This document shows, one piece after another, positions 32,378 to 43,190 of a stretch of DNA of 64,000 bases; position 1 is the first letter of the stretch, and the number at the start of each line of letters is the position of its first letter. Under the pieces are notes generated by a model. That model was given only the letters and a program-made list of their open reading frames with translations. It was not told where the DNA came from and ran no database searches. Position numbers and translations under genes: made by a program. The DNA comes from Pararhizobium qamdonense (lineage in GTDB: Bacteria > Pseudomonadota > Alphaproteobacteria > Rhizobiales > Rhizobiaceae). The stretch is from contig NZ_CP119566.1 in the NCBI RefSeq assembly GCF_029277445.1, positions 324,501 through 388,500 of the forward strand. Direction: 5' to 3'.

Positions 32378-34285
32378 ATGGCGAGCAGCTATTCCGGCGT
32401 TTATGCTGCGTGGAAACAGGACCCGGAAGCTTTCTGGGCTGAAGCGTCCCGGGAGATCGACTGGTTCCGGCCATTCGATCAGGTTTTTGATCCCGCCCAG
32501 GGCGTTTACGGGCGCTGGTTTCCAGGCGGCGAAACCAATACCTGTTTCAATTGCTTGGATCGCCAAGTGGCCCGAGGGCTCGGTGATCAGACTGCCCTGA
32601 TCTATGACAGCCCCGTCACCGGCACGATCGAGCATTGGACATACCGCGCCATCTTGGACGAGGTCGTCGCGCTGTCGTCGGTCTATCAGGATCTCGGCGT
32701 CGCAAAGGGCGACCGGATCATCATCTATATGCCAATGATTCCGCAGGCCGTGTTCGCGATGTTGGCTGCTGCCCGCATCGGCGCCGTTCACTCCGTGGTG
32801 TTCGGAGGCTTTGCAGCAAGCGAACTGGCAACTCGCATCACCGATAGCGAAGCCAAGCTGGTCGTGTCGGCGAGTTGCGGTATCGAAGCCGGAAAAACCA
32901 TCGCCTATAAACCCTTGCTCGACGCTGCCATCGAGATCAGTCCGCATAAGCCGGCTCACTGCCTTGTTTTCCAGCGGCAGGCGTTGAAGGCCGATCTGTT
33001 TGCTGTCCGGGATATCGATTTCGCCACAGCCGTTGCTGCGGCAAAAGAGCGGGGCGTTGATATCCCCTGTACCCCGGTCTTGGCGACCGATCCGCTCTAC
33101 ATTCTCTACACGTCGGGAACCACCGGCCAGCCGAAAGGCGTGGTGCGCGATAATGGTGGCCATATGGTCGCGCTTGTCTGGTCGATGCAGCATTTCTTCG
33201 GCATCAAGCCGGGCGAAGTCTTTTGGGCCGCCTCCGATATTGGCTGGGTGGTTGGGCATTGCTACATCGTCTATGGCCCGCTGCTGAACGGCAGCACGGC
33301 AGTGCTTTATGAGGGAAAGCCGGTCGGCACGCCGGATGCCGGCGCCTATTGGCGGGTGATCGAGGAGCACGGCGTCACCACGCTGTTTACCGCCCCAACG
33401 GCCTTTCGTGCCATCCGCAAGGAGGATCCGCAGGGCGACCTTATCCGCCGTCATGATCTGCAAAATTTCAGAGCGCTGTTTCTTGCCGGCGAGCGTGCCG
33501 ATCCCGATACCGTCATCTGGGCGGAAGAAAAGCTTGGCGTTCCCGTCATCGATAATTGGTGGCAGACGGAAACCGGCTGGCCGGTTGCCGGAAACCCGAT
33601 CGGGCTCGGTCTCCTACCGGTCAAATACGGCTCGGCGGCTGTTCCCCTGCCCGGATATGATGTTCAGGTTCTCGATGATGCCGGCCATCGGGTACCGGCC
33701 GGAACGCTTGGCAATGTCGTCATCAAGCTGCCGATGCCGCCAGGCTGCCTGCCGACATTCTGGAAGGCCGACCAGCGCTTTCGCGACACCTGCCTTGCCG
33801 AGTTCCCAGGCTTTTATCGGACCGCTGACGCCGGCTATATTGACGAGGACGGCTATATCTTCATCATGTCGCGCACCGACGATATCATCAATGTCGCCGG
33901 CCATCGCCTGTCCACCGGCGCGATGGAGGAAATCTGCGCTGGCCATGCCGACGTCGCCGAATGCGCTGTTATCGGCATTGCCGATCCGATCAAGGGTCAG
34001 GTCCCCGCTGGCTTCCTTGTCATCAATGCCAATGTTTCCCGTGAAACAGCCGATATCGAGAGAGAGGTTGTGGGACTGGTGCGCGACCGCATCGGTCCCG
34101 TCGCCGCATTCAAGACGGCCATCTGCGTCAAGCGGCTACCGAAGACGCGCTCCGGCAAGATTCTACGCGGCACGATGCAGAAGATCGCTGACCGCGAGGT
34201 TTGGAAAATGCCGGCGACAATCGATGATCCGGCAGTCCTGGAGGAAATCACCGCAGCCCTGAATGCACGCGGTATCGGCGTGTAG
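32378..34285 (+). CDS. prpE: Propionyl-CoA synthetase (AMP-forming acyl-CoA synthetase)
   Basis: A 635-residue ANL-superfamily ligase making acyl-CoA from a short fatty acid, ATP and CoA. Motifs are YTSGTTGQPKGVV (P-loop), WWQTETGWPV and the C-terminal KTRSGKIL with the acylatable lysine. The ETGWPVAGNPIGLG pattern is that of PrpE rather than Acs, hence propionate. The start is ATG 32378; the open frame extends 51 bases further up. Bases 34033-34048 inside the gene form a parS-like site encoding VSRET. Confidence 0.88.
   Translation: MASSYSGVYAAWKQDPEAFWAEASREIDWFRPFDQVFDPAQGVYGRWFPGGETNTCFNCLDRQVARGLGDQTALIYDSPVTGTIEHWTYRAILDEVVALSSVYQDLGVAKGDRIIIYMPMIPQAVFAMLAAARIGAVHSVVFGGFAASELATRITDSEAKLVVSASCGIEAGKTIAYKPLLDAAIEISPHKPAHCLVFQRQALKADLFAVRDIDFATAVAAAKERGVDIPCTPVLATDPLYILYTSGTTGQPKGVVRDNGGHMVALVWSMQHFFGIKPGEVFWAASDIGWVVGHCYIVYGPLLNGSTAVLYEGKPVGTPDAGAYWRVIEEHGVTTLFTAPTAFRAIRKEDPQGDLIRRHDLQNFRALFLAGERADPDTVIWAEEKLGVPVIDNWWQTETGWPVAGNPIGLGLLPVKYGSAAVPLPGYDVQVLDDAGHRVPAGTLGNVVIKLPMPPGCLPTFWKADQRFRDTCLAEFPGFYRTADAGYIDEDGYIFIMSRTDDIINVAGHRLSTGAMEEICAGHADVAECAVIGIADPIKGQVPAGFLVINANVSRETADIEREVVGLVRDRIGPVAAFKTAICVKRLPKTRSGKILRGTMQKIADREVWKMPATIDDPAVLEEITAALNARGIGV
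34033..34048. promoter_or_regulatory. parS-like site 4 (inside prpE)
   Basis: TGTTTCCCGTGAAACA has one central mismatch to TGTTTCACGTGAAACA. It encodes VSRET in the prpE C-terminal domain. Confidence 0.6.
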
Positions 34286-34396
34286 AACCAGGACTTCTTA
34301 GCCGGAGTCTGGCAAAGTTTCTGCGGTAACAATATATGATATTGGGGATCGGACGACCCGGATTATAACGTTTGGAAATTTACAGAGTTTATTTTT

Positions 34397-34628
34397 GGGA
34401 GCCGCGACCCTCACTTACCGTCATCCTCGCCCTTGAGGCGAGGATCCAGAAAACGGACACTGAACGGACAAAAAAACCGATCCTGATGTCCAGTCATCTC
34501 CGCGCTTGTCACGACAACAAAGCGGCCCCAAGTCTGGGGGCTGAAGGACTTTTTGAACCAACAGACATCGGGGCCCTGGATCCTCGCCTCAAGGGCGAGG
34601 ATGACCGGAGTGTGTGGTTAGGCTCCCG
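34397..34628. repeat. Palindromic intergenic repeat element, copy 1
   Basis: A roughly 230-bp element with inverted arms. GTCATCCTCGCCCTTGAGG at 34420 pairs with CCTCAAGGGCGAGGATGAC at 34587, and outer GGGAGCC/GGCTCCC arms extend the symmetry. It fills most of the 391-bp gap between prpE and trcR; I see no gene there. It resembles the mosaic palindromes common in Rhizobiales intergenic DNA. Confidence 0.75.
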
Positions 34629-34676
34629 GCGAATTTCCAATTTCTCGGTTTGCCGTCAAAAACGGCGTGCTGCCAA

Positions 34677-35378
34677 TCAGAAGGCTTCGTCTTCGTCCTC
34701 GTCCTTGCGATCGGACTTGAGGGCCTTGAGCTTGGAGAAGACGGCGTCGGCGTCGATCTCTTTTTCCTCTTCGCGATCGTAGGAGAACGGCAGCTTTTCC
34801 GTTTCCTTCGAGGCTTCCAGCGTGGCGCCGAGTTCGGCTGCGGTTGGGAGCGGGCGGCCCTTGTTGGCGCGTTCGACTTCCAAGTCGAGATCGATCTGCG
34901 TGCAGAGACCCAGCGTGACCGGGTCCATCGCCGTCAGGTTGGTCGAATTCCAGTGGGTGCGCTCGCGGATCTGCTCGATCGTCGACTTGGTCGTGCCGAC
35001 GAGACGCGAGATCTGGGCATCCTTCAGTTCGGCATGATTGCGCACCAGCCACAAGATGGCGTTGGGGCGATCTTGGCGCTTGGAAACCGGGGTATAGCGC
35101 GGGCCCTTGCGCTTGTTGTCGGGAACGCGAACTTTCGGCTCGGAAATCTTCAGCTTGTGGTTCGGGTTGCCTTCGGCGCGGGCGATCTCGTCGCGCGACA
35201 GCTGGCCGGTGGCGATTGGGTCGAGGCCCTTGATGCCCTGGGCGGATTCACCGTCGGCGATTGCCTTGACCTCAAGCGGGTGCAGCTTGCAGAACGTGGC
35301 GATCTGTTCGAACGACAGAGCAGTGTTGTCAACAAGCCATACGGCCGTCGCTTTGGGCATAAGCAGTTGTTGAGCCAT
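34677..35378 (-). CDS. trcR: TrcR-type cell-cycle transcriptional regulator
   Basis: A 233-residue DUF1013 protein. Two helix-turn-helix-like regions are visible, LSFEQIATFCKLHPLEVKAIADG near residue 22 and LKDAQISRLVGTTKSTIEQIRERTHW near residue 117. The C-terminus is acidic (EEEKEIDAD and a DEDEDE tail). The family includes TrcR of Rickettsiales/Rhizobiales, proposed to act in CtrA-linked cell-cycle control. It stands alone between the repeat element and the acs promoter region. Confidence 0.85.
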   Translation of the reverse strand: MAQQLLMPKATAVWLVDNTALSFEQIATFCKLHPLEVKAIADGESAQGIKGLDPIATGQLSRDEIARAEGNPNHKLKISEPKVRVPDNKRKGPRYTPVSKRQDRPNAILWLVRNHAELKDAQISRLVGTTKSTIEQIRERTHWNSTNLTAMDPVTLGLCTQIDLDLEVERANKGRPLPTAAELGATLEASKETEKLPFSYDREEEKEIDADAVFSKLKALKSDRKDEDEDEAF

Positions 35379-35613
35379 GGGTATAGTCCTTCTGTCCGTC
35401 CGCGCCGGTGTCGCGGGCCGTGGGGTGTAACCACTTAATTTCCGGGAAATTAGCGCCTCTATACCCTCGTCGTCTCAGAAATGCAATTCTTCTTGAAGAA
35501 ATGACCTTTTGTCTAATGGACGCCGTGCTTTGACCTGATATGTATGGCGCCCGAAGCGGGCGAGCATGAGGAGATGTGCCGCCTGAAACTGCCTGCGCAG
35601 GGAGGAAATCATC

Positions 35614-37563
<1,950 letters not shown>

Positions 37564-37600
37564 GACGGTGCGCTGAGCCGTTTCCGGCTAAGGAAATGGC

Positions 37601-37897
37601 TCAGCAATCGACCTGCTTGCGAATATCGTCCACCTGTTTACGGGAATTGCAGATGTTTTCACAGGGAATACCGTCATCGTCAGCATCTGCGCGCCGGTAA
37701 CCGCTGCACCACAGCGCTACAGCGTCCTCGCAGGACACGACTTGTTTGCAGGTCCGCGCCGCAATTCGATGCACGTTACCTGCGGTTTGATAAGCGACGT
37801 TTGGTGGCATGGAATGAACCGCGCCGACATTTGTCAGAATCAGACTCAAGCCAACAATAACGATGCGATATCGAGTACTCCCCATACCGAAAGCCAT
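37601..37897 (-). CDS. Small secreted protein with Excalibur calcium-binding domain
   Basis: About 98 residues. A hydrophobic signal-like segment (RIVIVGLSLILTNVGAVHS) is followed by a Cys-rich region ending in DADDDGIPCENIC, the Excalibur signature: a DxDxDG calcium loop with flanking cysteines. The domain occurs in secreted proteins, often near or fused to thermonucleases. The next gene upstream is exactly such a nuclease, 60 bp away on the same strand. Start is uncertain: ATG 37897, ATG 37885 or a TTG at 37921. Function unknown. Confidence 0.7.
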   Translation of the reverse strand: MAFGMGSTRYRIVIVGLSLILTNVGAVHSMPPNVAYQTAGNVHRIAARTCKQVVSCEDAVALWCSGYRRADADDDGIPCENICNSRKQVDDIRKQVDC

Positions 37898-37957
37898 GCA
37901 GAGGGCGTATCGTGGTGTCAACCAACCGGCGGCACCTCAAAATTGCATCAGCGGCTT

Positions 37958-38428
37958 TCACCAGCTGGCCGAACAGGTTTTCGCTTTGCGTCCGCCATCA
38001 TAAGGCGTGACATATCCAGCTGATAACATTTCCTGAGCCGGATTCCGCCCATCGGAAAGGTGCATATCTGCGACGACCCTGCCAAAATATTTATCGCCGG
38101 AAATATGCGTCAACTGGATTGGACCTTGGCCAACTGTCAGACTTGCAAGCGCGTCCCGTGCCTGCCGTCCAGCGTCTCGGGTGGCTAAACAGGCCGATCT
38201 CAGCTCTGGAGCATCGATGCCGCGCAGTCGCACATAGACCTCCATGGTCTGTTGCGGCCAGGGTTTTGCCGCGACCAGGATCGTATCGCCATCGACGACC
38301 CGGATGACCTCTGCGGCCACAGGGCCCACAATATCGATTTTTCCGCCAGATTCTGACGCATGCGAAGACACTGCCGCCAGAAGAACGGGAAGAGCGGCAG
38401 CAAGAAGTGGAATGAGCCGATAGATCAT
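37958..38428 (-). CDS. Secreted thermonuclease-family (SNase-like) protein
   Basis: A 156-residue protein with a signal peptide (LIPLLAAALPVLLAAVSSHA) and a staphylococcal-nuclease-like domain. The catalytic residues have counterparts: VIRVVDGDTIL (Asp), VRLRGIDAPEL (Arg and Glu), and DKYFGRVVAD (second Arg). It would hydrolyse phosphodiesters with calcium in the periplasm or outside the cell. It is followed by the Excalibur protein, which may be cotranscribed. Confidence 0.85.
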   Translation of the reverse strand: MIYRLIPLLAAALPVLLAAVSSHASESGGKIDIVGPVAAEVIRVVDGDTILVAAKPWPQQTMEVYVRLRGIDAPELRSACLATRDAGRQARDALASLTVGQGPIQLTHISGDKYFGRVVADMHLSDGRNPAQEMLSAGYVTPYDGGRKAKTCSASW

Positions 38429-38477
38429 AATAGGAAAATATACCGTTCATCCATCCGGATCAACAGGAATTATTTCC

Positions 38478-38678
38478 TTAGAAATCGATAGCCCGGCCGT
38501 TAATTTCCCAGTCGCCAAAGCGGGATGGTTCGGCGCCGCCGCGTCCACCCAGTTCTTCCGGCAGTTCAACCGGCTTTTGCGCCTTGCGGCGTTCTTCCGC
38601 TTCGGCGAGCGCCCGCTTGGCGGCTGGAGAAAGAGGCCTGCGCGGCTCAACCGGTAAATTGTCATTATCGTTTTGCAT
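38478..38678 (-). CDS. DUF1674 protein (SDHAF4-like succinate dehydrogenase assembly factor)
   Basis: A 66-residue protein. The C-terminal motif PSRFGDWEINGRAIDF is the DUF1674/SDHAF4 signature; the N-terminal part is charged and helical (AAKRALAEAEERRKAQK). In mitochondria SDHAF4 binds flavinylated succinate dehydrogenase subunit A before complex assembly; the bacterial role is inferred from that. A much longer open frame surrounds it, but only this end encodes conserved sequence, starting at ATG 38678. It is divergent from htpX, with a parS-like site between. Confidence 0.85.
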   Translation of the reverse strand: MQNDNDNLPVEPRRPLSPAAKRALAEAEERRKAQKPVELPEELGGRGGAEPSRFGDWEINGRAIDF

Positions 38679-38754
38679 GCGAATTTCCGCGAACACGTTG
38701 AAGAATGCGCCTAATGTCCCCATCATATAGGAAATCTTTGTTGAAGCGAAACCG

Positions 38755-38770
38755 TGATTCACGTGAAACA
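38755..38770. promoter_or_regulatory. parS-like site 5 (upstream of htpX)
   Basis: TGATTCACGTGAAACA, one mismatch to the consensus, 25 bp upstream of the htpX start. Confidence 0.75.
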
Positions 38771-38795
38771 TCGGCAAACTTTGGAGACGTGACTG

Positions 38796-39758
38796 ATGAA
38801 CCTGATGCGCACCGCGATGCTTCTGGCCTTTATGACCGCATTGTTCATGGCGGTCGGCTTTCTCATTGGCGGCAAGGGCGGCATGATGATCGCGCTCGTC
38901 ATTGCCGCCGGCATGAATTTCTTTTCCTACTGGAATTCCGACAACATGGTCCTGCGCATGTACCGCGCGCAGGAAGTCGATGCGCGCACGGCGCCGGAAT
39001 ATTACGGCATCGTGCGTGACCTGGCCGCCAATGCGGGGCTTCCCATGCCCAAGGTTTACGTCATCGATAATCCGCAGCCGAACGCTTTTGCAACAGGACG
39101 TAACCCCGAAAATGCTGCGGTGGCGGCATCGACCGGTCTCCTCAATGCGCTGTCGTATGATGAAGTCGCAGGCGTCATGGCGCATGAACTGGCGCATGTT
39201 CAGAACCGCGACACGCTCACCATGACGCTGACGGCAACGCTGGCCGGTGCGATCTCCATGCTCGGTAATTTCGCCTTCTTCTTTGGCGGCAATCGTGAAA
39301 ACAACAATCCGCTGGGGTTCATCGGCGTCATTGTAGCCATGATCGTTGCACCCCTGGCGGCAGCGATCGTGCAGATGGCGGTCAGCCGCACGCGGGAATA
39401 TTCGGCCGACCGGCGCGGCGCGGAAATCTGCGGCAAGCCTTTGGCTCTGGCCTCGGCACTGGCCAAGATTTCGAATTTCGCCCATCAGGTGCCGAATGAT
39501 CAGGCCGAGCGCAATCCGGCGACAGCGCATATGTTTATCATCAATCCGTTGTCGGGCGAGCGCATGGATAATCTATTCTCCACGCATCCGGCAACGGAAA
39601 ACCGCATCGCGGCGCTGCAGCAGATAGCCCAGGAGATGCAGCCGGTCTCGACGCCGCCGGTCACTGCTGATACTCCCGTGCGCAAATCGCGCTCCGTGCC
39701 GCCGACAGGCTGGGGTCGCGGTGGTTCCGAACCACCGAAAAAAGGTCCCTGGTCTTGA
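38796..39758 (+). CDS. htpX: HtpX-family membrane zinc protease
   Basis: A 320-residue M48 metalloprotease of the inner membrane that degrades damaged membrane proteins. Two N-terminal helices come first, then the zinc motif HELAH (in [15 protein letters not shown]) and the third ligand Glu in [15 protein letters not shown]. Further helices flank the active site. The C-terminal 40 residues are Pro/Ser-rich. It overlaps rsmB by the TTGA at its stop. Confidence 0.94.
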   Translation: MNLMRTAMLLAFMTALFMAVGFLIGGKGGMMIALVIAAGMNFFSYWNSDNMVLRMYRAQEVDARTAPEYYGIVRDLAANAGLPMPKVYVIDNPQPNAFATGRNPENAAVAASTGLLNALSYDEVAGVMAHELAHVQNRDTLTMTLTATLAGAISMLGNFAFFFGGNRENNNPLGFIGVIVAMIVAPLAAAIVQMAVSRTREYSADRRGAEICGKPLALASALAKISNFAHQVPNDQAERNPATAHMFIINPLSGERMDNLFSTHPATENRIAALQQIAQEMQPVSTPPVTADTPVRKSRSVPPTGWGRGGSEPPKKGPWS

Positions 39759-41170
39759 CGTCTGACGATCCTAAAACTGATTCACATCCGAAACGAAATA
39801 ACCGCCCTGCCCGTTTACGCGGCCAGAGTGCTGAAAATCCGGCCTTCGAGCGCAGCGACAAGCCGGGAATCCGGGCGCGGCAGGCGGCTGCCAAGATGTT
39901 GGCAGCCGTCGTTGACCGCAAGACGTCGCTGGATGGCATGCTGGATGCCGGCAATGGCAATCCGGTCTATCGCGAACTGAATGAAGCCGACCGCGCGCTT
40001 GTCCGGGCCATTCTCAATTCGGCGCTGCGGCAATTGCCGCGCATCGAAGCGATGATCGGCTCACTGTTGCAGAATCCGCTGCCGGAGGGTGCCCGCGCGC
40101 TTGATCATGTTCTGACTGTTGCTGCGGCGCAAATCCTCTATCTCGATATTCCTGATCATTCCGCCGTCGATCTTGCGGTCGAGCAGGCGCAGATCGATCC
40201 CCGCAACAAGCGCTTTGCCAGTCTCGTCAATGCCGTGCTGCGCCGCATGTCTCGCGAAAAGCAGGATCTGCTGGAAAATGTCGGCAAAAAGATCCCGGCA
40301 ATTCCAGCCTGGTTCCATAAGCGCCTGGTGACTTATTATGGTGCGGACGAGGCGGCACGTATTGCCGATGCGTTATTGACGCCTGCAGCAATCGACCTGA
40401 CGGTGAAATCCGATGCGCAGGGCTGGGCTGAGAAGCTGAATGGCCGTCTGCTGCCGACCGGCTCGGTGCGGCTGGCCGGGTTTTCCGGCTCGGTGCCATC
40501 GCTCGAGGGCTTCGAGGATGGCGAATGGTGGGTGCAGGATGCCGCCGCAGCGCTGCCCGCCAAGCTTTTCGGTGATCTTGCAGGCAAGCGTGTCGTCGAT
40601 CTTTGCGCCGCACCCGGCGGCAAGACGGCCCAGCTCATTCTGGCCGGCGCTGACGTCACCGCACTCGACCAATCGGCGAGCCGCCTCAAGCGCCTGCAGG
40701 GCAATCTGGCCCGCTTGGGACTGGAAGCCGCGACCCAGGAAATCAACATGGCCGATTTCCGCACCGGCGAGCTGTTCGATGCCGCGCTTCTTGATGCGCC
40801 CTGTTCCTCGACCGGCACGATCCGCCGTCATCCGGATGTGCTTTGGACCAAGGGGCCGGAGGATATCGAAAAGCTGGCTGTCCTCCAGGAAAAGCTGCTG
40901 CGGCATGCGCTGACACTGGTCAAACCCGGCGGTCTCGTGGTCTTTTCCAATTGCTCGCTCGATACGCGCGAAGGTGAGGATGTCACCGCGCGTGTCTTGG
41001 CCGATGGCGATTGCGAACGGGTGGCGATCCGTCTGTCCGATTGGCCAGGTCTTGAAAAAGCAGTGACCCCGCTTGGAGAATTCCGCACCACGCCGGCCAT
41101 GATCGATCCACAGGATGGGTTTGCGGGCGGCTTGGACGGTTTTTATGCCGTCGTCCTGCGCAAGATTTAG
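39755..41170 (+). CDS. rsmB: 16S rRNA (cytosine-5) methyltransferase, RsmB family
   Basis: A 471-residue protein with an N-terminal NusB-like RNA-binding domain (about residues 40-170) and a C-terminal SAM methyltransferase. [13 protein letters not shown] is SAM motif [16 protein letters not shown] holds the release cysteine and [13 protein letters not shown] the nucleophile cysteine. RsmB methylates C967 of 16S rRNA. The start is a TTG overlapping the htpX stop; the next in-frame ATG is about 47 codons in and would cut the NusB part, so TTG is preferred. Confidence 0.88.
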   Translation: MTSDDPKTDSHPKRNNRPARLRGQSAENPAFERSDKPGIRARQAAAKMLAAVVDRKTSLDGMLDAGNGNPVYRELNEADRALVRAILNSALRQLPRIEAMIGSLLQNPLPEGARALDHVLTVAAAQILYLDIPDHSAVDLAVEQAQIDPRNKRFASLVNAVLRRMSREKQDLLENVGKKIPAIPAWFHKRLVTYYGADEAARIADALLTPAAIDLTVKSDAQGWAEKLNGRLLPTGSVRLAGFSGSVPSLEGFEDGEWWVQDAAAALPAKLFGDLAGKRVVDLCAAPGGKTAQLILAGADVTALDQSASRLKRLQGNLARLGLEAATQEINMADFRTGELFDAALLDAPCSSTGTIRRHPDVLWTKGPEDIEKLAVLQEKLLRHALTLVKPGGLVVFSNCSLDTREGEDVTARVLADGDCERVAIRLSDWPGLEKAVTPLGEFRTTPAMIDPQDGFAGGLDGFYAVVLRKI

Positions 41171-41194
41171 CGACACCTCTGTCAACAGCCGCAT

Positions 41195-41218
41195 GACGGG
41201 CGTCAATTGACGCTCGTC
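41195..41218. repeat. 24-bp near-perfect palindrome after rsmB
   Basis: GACG-N-GCGTCAATTGACGC-N-CGTC: a perfect 14-bp core at 41200-41213 with matching 4-bp outer arms. No T tract follows, so it is more like an operator than a terminator. It lies about 160 bp upstream of the heparinase-like gene. Confidence 0.5.
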
Positions 41219-41378
41219 AAGCCTTTGCCTAAACAAGAGGGGTGCGATCCATAAAAGTTTAACGATTTTTCAGGCACGATCGTCGTCCTGGCAGTATCTG
41301 GTACGGACAGCAGTCATTCCGGTTTTTCAGCGCCGTTTGAGGCTAGTCCGGGAGTAGGGAGACGCGCAGGCGTCGAAA

Positions 41379-43064
41379 ATGCAGATTTCAGACCGGCAAA
41401 GGCTTCTATATCTGTATGCGCGTGAGGGCTGGCGGCGGTTCTCGCGCAGGCTTGCCTTGGGCCGCAACACCGCATTCCGCTTTACCGGAACGACACCGGA
41501 CCGCCTGATCGTCGCGCCGACGGATCTGCGCGCCATTGATCCCTTCGTGGCACAGGAAATCCTGCAGGGCCGCTTCCCTCTGGCCGGCCGTGTGCTGGAC
41601 GTGGAAGGCGAATCCCCGTTCGAAATGGATTTGCCATCGCACGAATTCGCCGTCCGCTTGCATTCCTTCGGTTGGGTCCGGCATATGCGTACGGTCAAGG
41701 ACGACGATGCGTTTGCGCATCTGCGCCATATCGTCAATGACTGGATCGTCACGCATGGCCGCTATATCGGCGGCATTGCCTGGGATGCGGATATCATTTC
41801 GCAGCGCCTCATCGCCTGGCTTTCGCACTCGCCGATCATCCTGCGCAATGCCGAACATCCGTTTTACCGGCGCTTCTTGAAAAGCCTCGCCTTCCAGGTG
41901 CGCTATCTGCGCCATATCACCGACACGACCTGCGACGGCGAGGCGCGCCTGCGCGCCCGTATCGCGCTCGCCATGGCCTCGGTTGCCATGCCCGCATCCG
42001 AAGCGACGATCCGCAAGGCTGCCCGCAATCTCGACGTGGAGCTTGACCGGCAAATTTTGCCGGATGGCGGCCACAGCTCGCGCAATCCGCGCACGGGCCT
42101 GGAATTGCTCATCGACCTTTTGCCGCTGCGCCAAACCTACGTCAATCTTGGCCATGAGGTGCCGGCAAAGCTGATTCCCTGTATCGACCGCATGTATCCG
42201 GCGTTGCGCTTCTTCCGGCATGAGGGTGGCGAACTTGCCCTGTTCAATGGCGCCACGTCTACGCTGGCGAACGAGCTGATGGCCGTCCTGCGCTATGACG
42301 AAACCGCCGGCGCGGCTTTCAAGGCGCTACCGCATCTTCAGTATGAGCGGTTGGCGCATAACAATGTCGTCGTCATCATGGATACCGGCAAGCCGCTATC
42401 GCCGGAATTGTCGCGTACGGCGCATGCCGGCTGCCTGTCGTTTGAAATGTCGTCGGGCCGCCATCGATTTGTCATCAATTCCGGATCGCCAAAGTTTGCC
42501 GGCGAACGATTCCGCCAGATGGCGCGTTCGACTGCGGCCCATTCGACCGTGACGATCAATGACCGTTCGTCGTCGCGCCTGTCGCAATCCGGTTTTCTCG
42601 GTCCGATCGTCACCGGCGGCGTCTCCAAGGTGAATGTCCGCCGCGAAGAGCGGGCCGGCCAGCCAGATGCCGTCATCGCCAGCCATGATGGCTACGCGCA
42701 GGCCTTCGGCCTTGTGCATGAGCGCGATATTGGCATTAACGGCCAGGCCAATGCCGTTCGCGGCCGAGACCGGCTGTTTCACCCGGATGGCTCGGAACCG
42801 GCGCAGACCCATAGCGCCGTCGCTATTGCGCGGTTTCATATTCATCCCTCGATTACGATCCGCCAGCACAGCGCCCATGAAGTCTATTTGAGCGCTCCGG
42901 ATGGTGAAGTCTGGCTGTTTACTTGCCGCGACGGCGAAGTCGCGGTTGAGGAAGACATTTTCTTTGCCGACCCCTCAGGCTTGCGCAAGTCGTCGCAGCT
43001 GACGGTCACCTTCGCGGTGGCTTCACAGCCGGAAATCCAGTGGATTTTTTCCCGCGAAGGGTGA
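41379..43064 (+). CDS. Heparinase II/III-like protein
   Basis: A 561-residue protein. An alpha-helical N-terminal half (WDADIISQRLIAWLSHSP, ILPDGGHSSRNPRTGLELL) is followed by a beta-rich heparinase II/III domain from about residue 310 (GCLSFEMSSGRHRFVINSG, ARSTAAHSTVTINDRSSS). The fold is that of polysaccharide lyases acting on uronate-containing polymers. There is no obvious signal peptide. In Rhizobiaceae a gene of this type stands between rsmB and purH. The substrate is unknown; a cell-surface or capsular polysaccharide would be a guess. Confidence 0.82.
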   Translation: MQISDRQRLLYLYAREGWRRFSRRLALGRNTAFRFTGTTPDRLIVAPTDLRAIDPFVAQEILQGRFPLAGRVLDVEGESPFEMDLPSHEFAVRLHSFGWVRHMRTVKDDDAFAHLRHIVNDWIVTHGRYIGGIAWDADIISQRLIAWLSHSPIILRNAEHPFYRRFLKSLAFQVRYLRHITDTTCDGEARLRARIALAMASVAMPASEATIRKAARNLDVELDRQILPDGGHSSRNPRTGLELLIDLLPLRQTYVNLGHEVPAKLIPCIDRMYPALRFFRHEGGELALFNGATSTLANELMAVLRYDETAGAAFKALPHLQYERLAHNNVVVIMDTGKPLSPELSRTAHAGCLSFEMSSGRHRFVINSGSPKFAGERFRQMARSTAAHSTVTINDRSSSRLSQSGFLGPIVTGGVSKVNVRREERAGQPDAVIASHDGYAQAFGLVHERDIGINGQANAVRGRDRLFHPDGSEPAQTHSAVAIARFHIHPSITIRQHSAHEVYLSAPDGEVWLFTCRDGEVAVEEDIFFADPSGLRKSSQLTVTFAVASQPEIQWIFSREG

Positions 43065-43190
43065 CAATGGTCCCGTCAGCGCATTGATTGCCGTGACTGC
43101 GGTTTCTTCAGGCAGAAAGCTGTGTTAACGGCAGGCGGACATTTGCCGGAAGACCCTCCCGATATCCGGCGCCTACCAAGGAGCTTGATG

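Noticed and set aside
38478-39530. A 350-codon open frame antisense to htpX
   Set aside because: Only its last 66 codons encode conserved sequence (DUF1674); the rest is a shadow of htpX, an obvious gene on the other strand.
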